From contig JAURDE010000003.1 of the NCBI GenBank assembly GCA_030828105.1, forward strand, positions 1 to 47,256: a DNA stretch of 47,256 nt, given 5' to 3'. The notes beneath the pieces are model-generated. The model ran no database searches, was not told where the DNA came from, and worked only from the letters and a program-made list of their open reading frames with translations. This document shows positions 46,201 through 47,256 of this stretch, one piece after another. Numbering within the stretch: the first letter of the stretch is position 1; every line of letters starts with the position of its first letter. Source of the stretch: Bdellovibrionota bacterium (GTDB lineage Bacteria > Bdellovibrionota > Bacteriovoracia > Bacteriovoracales > Bacteriovoracaceae). Position numbers and translations under genes: made by a program.

Positions 46201-46654
46201 ATCAAGAACCAAAGAAGAAATCAGTGATGAATCCTTGGAAAAGCTTCCCGAGATAAAAAGAAAAGGACTAGGCTCTGACCAAAGAGATAAATTCTCTGGA
46301 AATGATAACTCTAGCAATCTATGCCAATTGGCCAAAGATGAGGCAGTTAAAAGATCTATTGTTACATGTAAAGATGAAAGTAATTTTGATCGCTGTTACC
46401 AAGGGGAAATTGAGAGAAATAGCAACGATATAACACCAGGTAGTGAGCTTTACTATATTAACAAAAAGCTTGCCTCGATATCGGAGGTAGAGCAAGAAAA
46501 TATTGGCCTCTCTTGGCGTAGGCTTGGACAACTAAGCCAAGGTCTCTGTACGGCCAGATTGGATGGACAAAGAGAAGGTAAAGATCTAGGTGAATCAACA
46601 GAGGATTTAACAGAGACAATTAATAAAATACTTGGTCGAGGCGAGTATAGGTGA
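43295..46654 (+). CDS. Large exported coiled-coil protein, function unknown (GTG start)
   Basis: A 1119-residue protein with signal peptide MKITILLSLLLIFGPSLVG and no lipobox. The start codon is GTG at 43295, with a weak GGAAAAG site upstream. Most of the protein is charged, helical and coiled-coil prone, for example KIRKAQQQFSEESESLKKQM and EKVLKEAQAQLDKQKQVMSE, with a proline-rich linker (QFFPGSSFVLPPQ) in the middle. Scattered cysteine pairs suggest a periplasmic or external location. No known domain recognised. Its TGA overlaps the ATG of the next lipoprotein, so the two form an operon. Confidence 0.82.
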   Translation: MKITILLSLLLIFGPSLVGNTQEPQVSKVASGISKGISTVGDVALKIIEQNKQQKLLELQLQNNMNLMRQLGPQVAPPSAVGAFPNCPRPAANQPFPASACSNISDGNQMLQASMFVNLAHRHLEFINAYSSPVQDSSVPVGVACMEKSMKKMQDGLQDKLNGMQNLTDKIRKAQQQFSEESESLKKQMDLLSIELNGGQSKDIKATGMDYTKYFPGCSGIIPQKALIGTQTGLIGIRNSMNATGIRQRSRDFLDNKNIYEKEIDTIVERMIKDLEKNGIDDWIEGGALPSKWVRGGMTNFKGLQDTIKEEVAELQIKRKRLVKDLEKFNYTPPRFDNNFEDNFNDFALGAKSYFRKKYIDSCALKSTGSGDDKGLGLTPQDIYKRIVNVFNKSGGSTIPNYTAELKRILENDDLIEDKIFAVRKLDESYGKGMLKVRYIDEKRKVTYDTVSDFLNKAVSKCEKQYTNRNVFSKNKDRVQSYADKAKEAQKAINELGLLFKTFKGKLATSIKDKIKHCSGAPQKEGSCNPKSLSPSSGNFCIAHANQCAERTRACYNRAEALVLDRKNKLSSVGAIYNKRIGELVTKQEMFLNEVKSKVLADSQFLKQFFPGSSFVLPPQLAVALPAPMDSKYGIQLRGGGDLGFLNNLPFQLEKLQKSMFDQGEKVLKEAQAQLDKQKQVMSENKKKFEGLIETCAQKMAEFQKGQQEQLEKNFKEQMENEEKLSEFCQRFDRLKRTNPMAGCDGSNSPQELYGEAMKITSMLSKDVFPVIGAYESLCAQNQNERDFDTRRPFEKETPLLIKECEQAGGNWENVINSKVQLIMGQVKSEETRDKVNSYLSQNSESFPMNKTKMGTKLKMLKTLKSYEGRKSEDFIRELNGPTPDKKVEKLKQVQKELDTLMTDVKDYVKGSTARSINKEVLKIKDDLIENKKVASKSLETLLEKKDSFLDQLKDEEAKKSLEDIFSDLSRTKEEISDESLEKLPEIKRKGLGSDQRDKFSGNDNSSNLCQLAKDEAVKRSIVTCKDESNFDRCYQGEIERNSNDITPGSELYYINKKLASISEVEQENIGLSWRRLGQLSQGLCTARLDGQREGKDLGESTEDLTETINKILGRGEYR

Positions 46655-47256
46655 TGAAAAGTTTATATTCTTTTATATTAACAACTTTATTTTTAAGCTC
46701 GTGTATACCTGTTGTTCAAAAAAGCGAAGTAAAAAACTCTAGAGCTGATGGGGCAACTGTTGTCAATTCTGTAAATTCTGTTGACGAAGGCTACGGTAGG
46801 GCCTTACAAGATAATCCTATTATTCTTACAGGTAACCGAAATCTAAATGCTGATGTAAGGCTATCAAATCTTCTGAGATCACAGCAAGACTTTATAACTC
46901 TAAATCAATTCTTATTGGAAAGTTGTGAAGTTCTGGATTCAAGTGGATCACCCATTGCCACTATATCTGAATGTCTCGCTGTAAGGAATGACCCAAACGC
47001 CAATTTTACACCAGCTGTTCAAAACCGTTGGGCCTTCAATCCTGAAAATGAAAAATCAAAGTTTATAGAAACTCATACATTCTTTCATTTAAGAAAGATC
47101 ATTGATCGGTACCTCAAAGATCTTAAAATGACATACGACATGGGACAAGGATTAGGTATTTATAACTTCAAAACGGCCCTTAAGGCAGACCTATTTACGG
47201 CCAAAAGGTTTTGGCGACAAGATGAAACCTTTACGGCCTTTCCTGGATGCGACTTC
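46654..47256 (+). CDS. Lipoprotein, 3' end cut by window edge
   Basis: The frame opens with ATG at 46654, sharing one base with the preceding stop (TGATG), and stays open for 201 codons to the window end. The N-terminus MKSLYSFILTTLFLSSC is a lipoprotein signal with lipobox FLSSC. The visible mature part (for example ENEKSKFIETHTFFHLRKII) matches no family I know. Coupling to the exported coiled-coil protein upstream suggests a shared envelope complex. Confidence 0.85.
   Translation, partial: MKSLYSFILTTLFLSSCIPVVQKSEVKNSRADGATVVNSVNSVDEGYGRALQDNPIILTGNRNLNADVRLSNLLRSQQDFITLNQFLLESCEVLDSSGSPIATISECLAVRNDPNANFTPAVQNRWAFNPENEKSKFIETHTFFHLRKIIDRYLKDLKMTYDMGQGLGIYNFKTALKADLFTAKRFWRQDETFTAFPGCDF

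Noticed and set aside
1-47256. tRNA, rRNA, CRISPR, insertion sequence, prophage or integrase
   Set aside because: No cloverleaf-like segments, regular repeat-spacer arrays, transposase motifs or terminal inverted repeats were found by eye.

Overview
The window looks like chromosome from an AT-rich Gram-negative bacterium (GC in the mid-30s by eye). It is dense with overlapping operons and very large exported lipoproteins. A Bdellovibrionota, Bacteriovorax-like organism is my best guess. This rests on overall style (giant lipoproteins, a subtilase/lectin pair, a cNMP-binding/metallo-beta-lactamase fusion) and is an inference. I saw no tRNA, rRNA, CRISPR array, insertion sequence or phage gene.

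Layout. (1) 1-5.4 kb: the 3' part of an acyl-CoA synthetase, a beta-CASP RNA-processing metallohydrolase, and an NfeD / slipin / DOMON-like membrane operon. (2) 5.5-12.1 kb: a metallo-beta-lactamase/cyclic-nucleotide-binding protein that apparently starts at CTG, then a TolC-type porin and an RND pump with no periplasmic adaptor gene. (3) 12.1-20.8 kb: a Rossmann oxidoreductase on the minus strand, divergent from a GbsR/MarR-type regulator. The regulator overlaps the first gene of a tight operon: beta-ketoacyl-ACP synthase, acyl carrier protein, CrtI-like FAD oxidoreductase, OleA, OleB, OleC, OleD. (4) 20.9-28.9 kb: two giant lipoproteins, a subtilisin-family protease with a ricin-like C-terminal part and a ricin-lectin protein. 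(5) 28.8-32.2 kb, minus strand: a second CrtI-like FAD oxidoreductase, FabG-, FabZ- and FabI-like enzymes. (6) 32.4-35.3 kb: a COG2509-type flavoprotein and CinA. (7) 35.4-47.3 kb: a 1714-residue Cys-rich lipoprotein, an RDD-domain membrane protein with UppP on the minus strand, and an exported coiled-coil protein followed by a lipoprotein cut by the window edge.

Main result. The genes at 12.8-20.8 kb and 28.8-32.2 kb fit together as one lipid pathway. Between them they encode a full type II fatty-acid elongation cycle (ketosynthase, ketoreductase, dehydratase, enoyl reductase, ACP), two CrtI-family FAD enzymes that could insert or move double bonds, and the complete OleABCD set, which condenses two acyl chains head to head, reduces the product, closes a beta-lactone and decarboxylates it to a long-chain internal alkene. 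OleA keeps Cys123, His269, Asn299 and the OleA-specific Glu97. I know of no described ole locus with its own ACP, ketosynthase, FAS II enzymes and CrtI-like desaturases. The proposal is a dedicated route to an unusual, probably polyunsaturated, long-chain hydrocarbon. The acyl-chain chemistry is inference.

A further genome-style signal is that the tetranucleotide GGCC is far more common than base composition predicts, and it sits mostly in the codon phase NNG|GCC.
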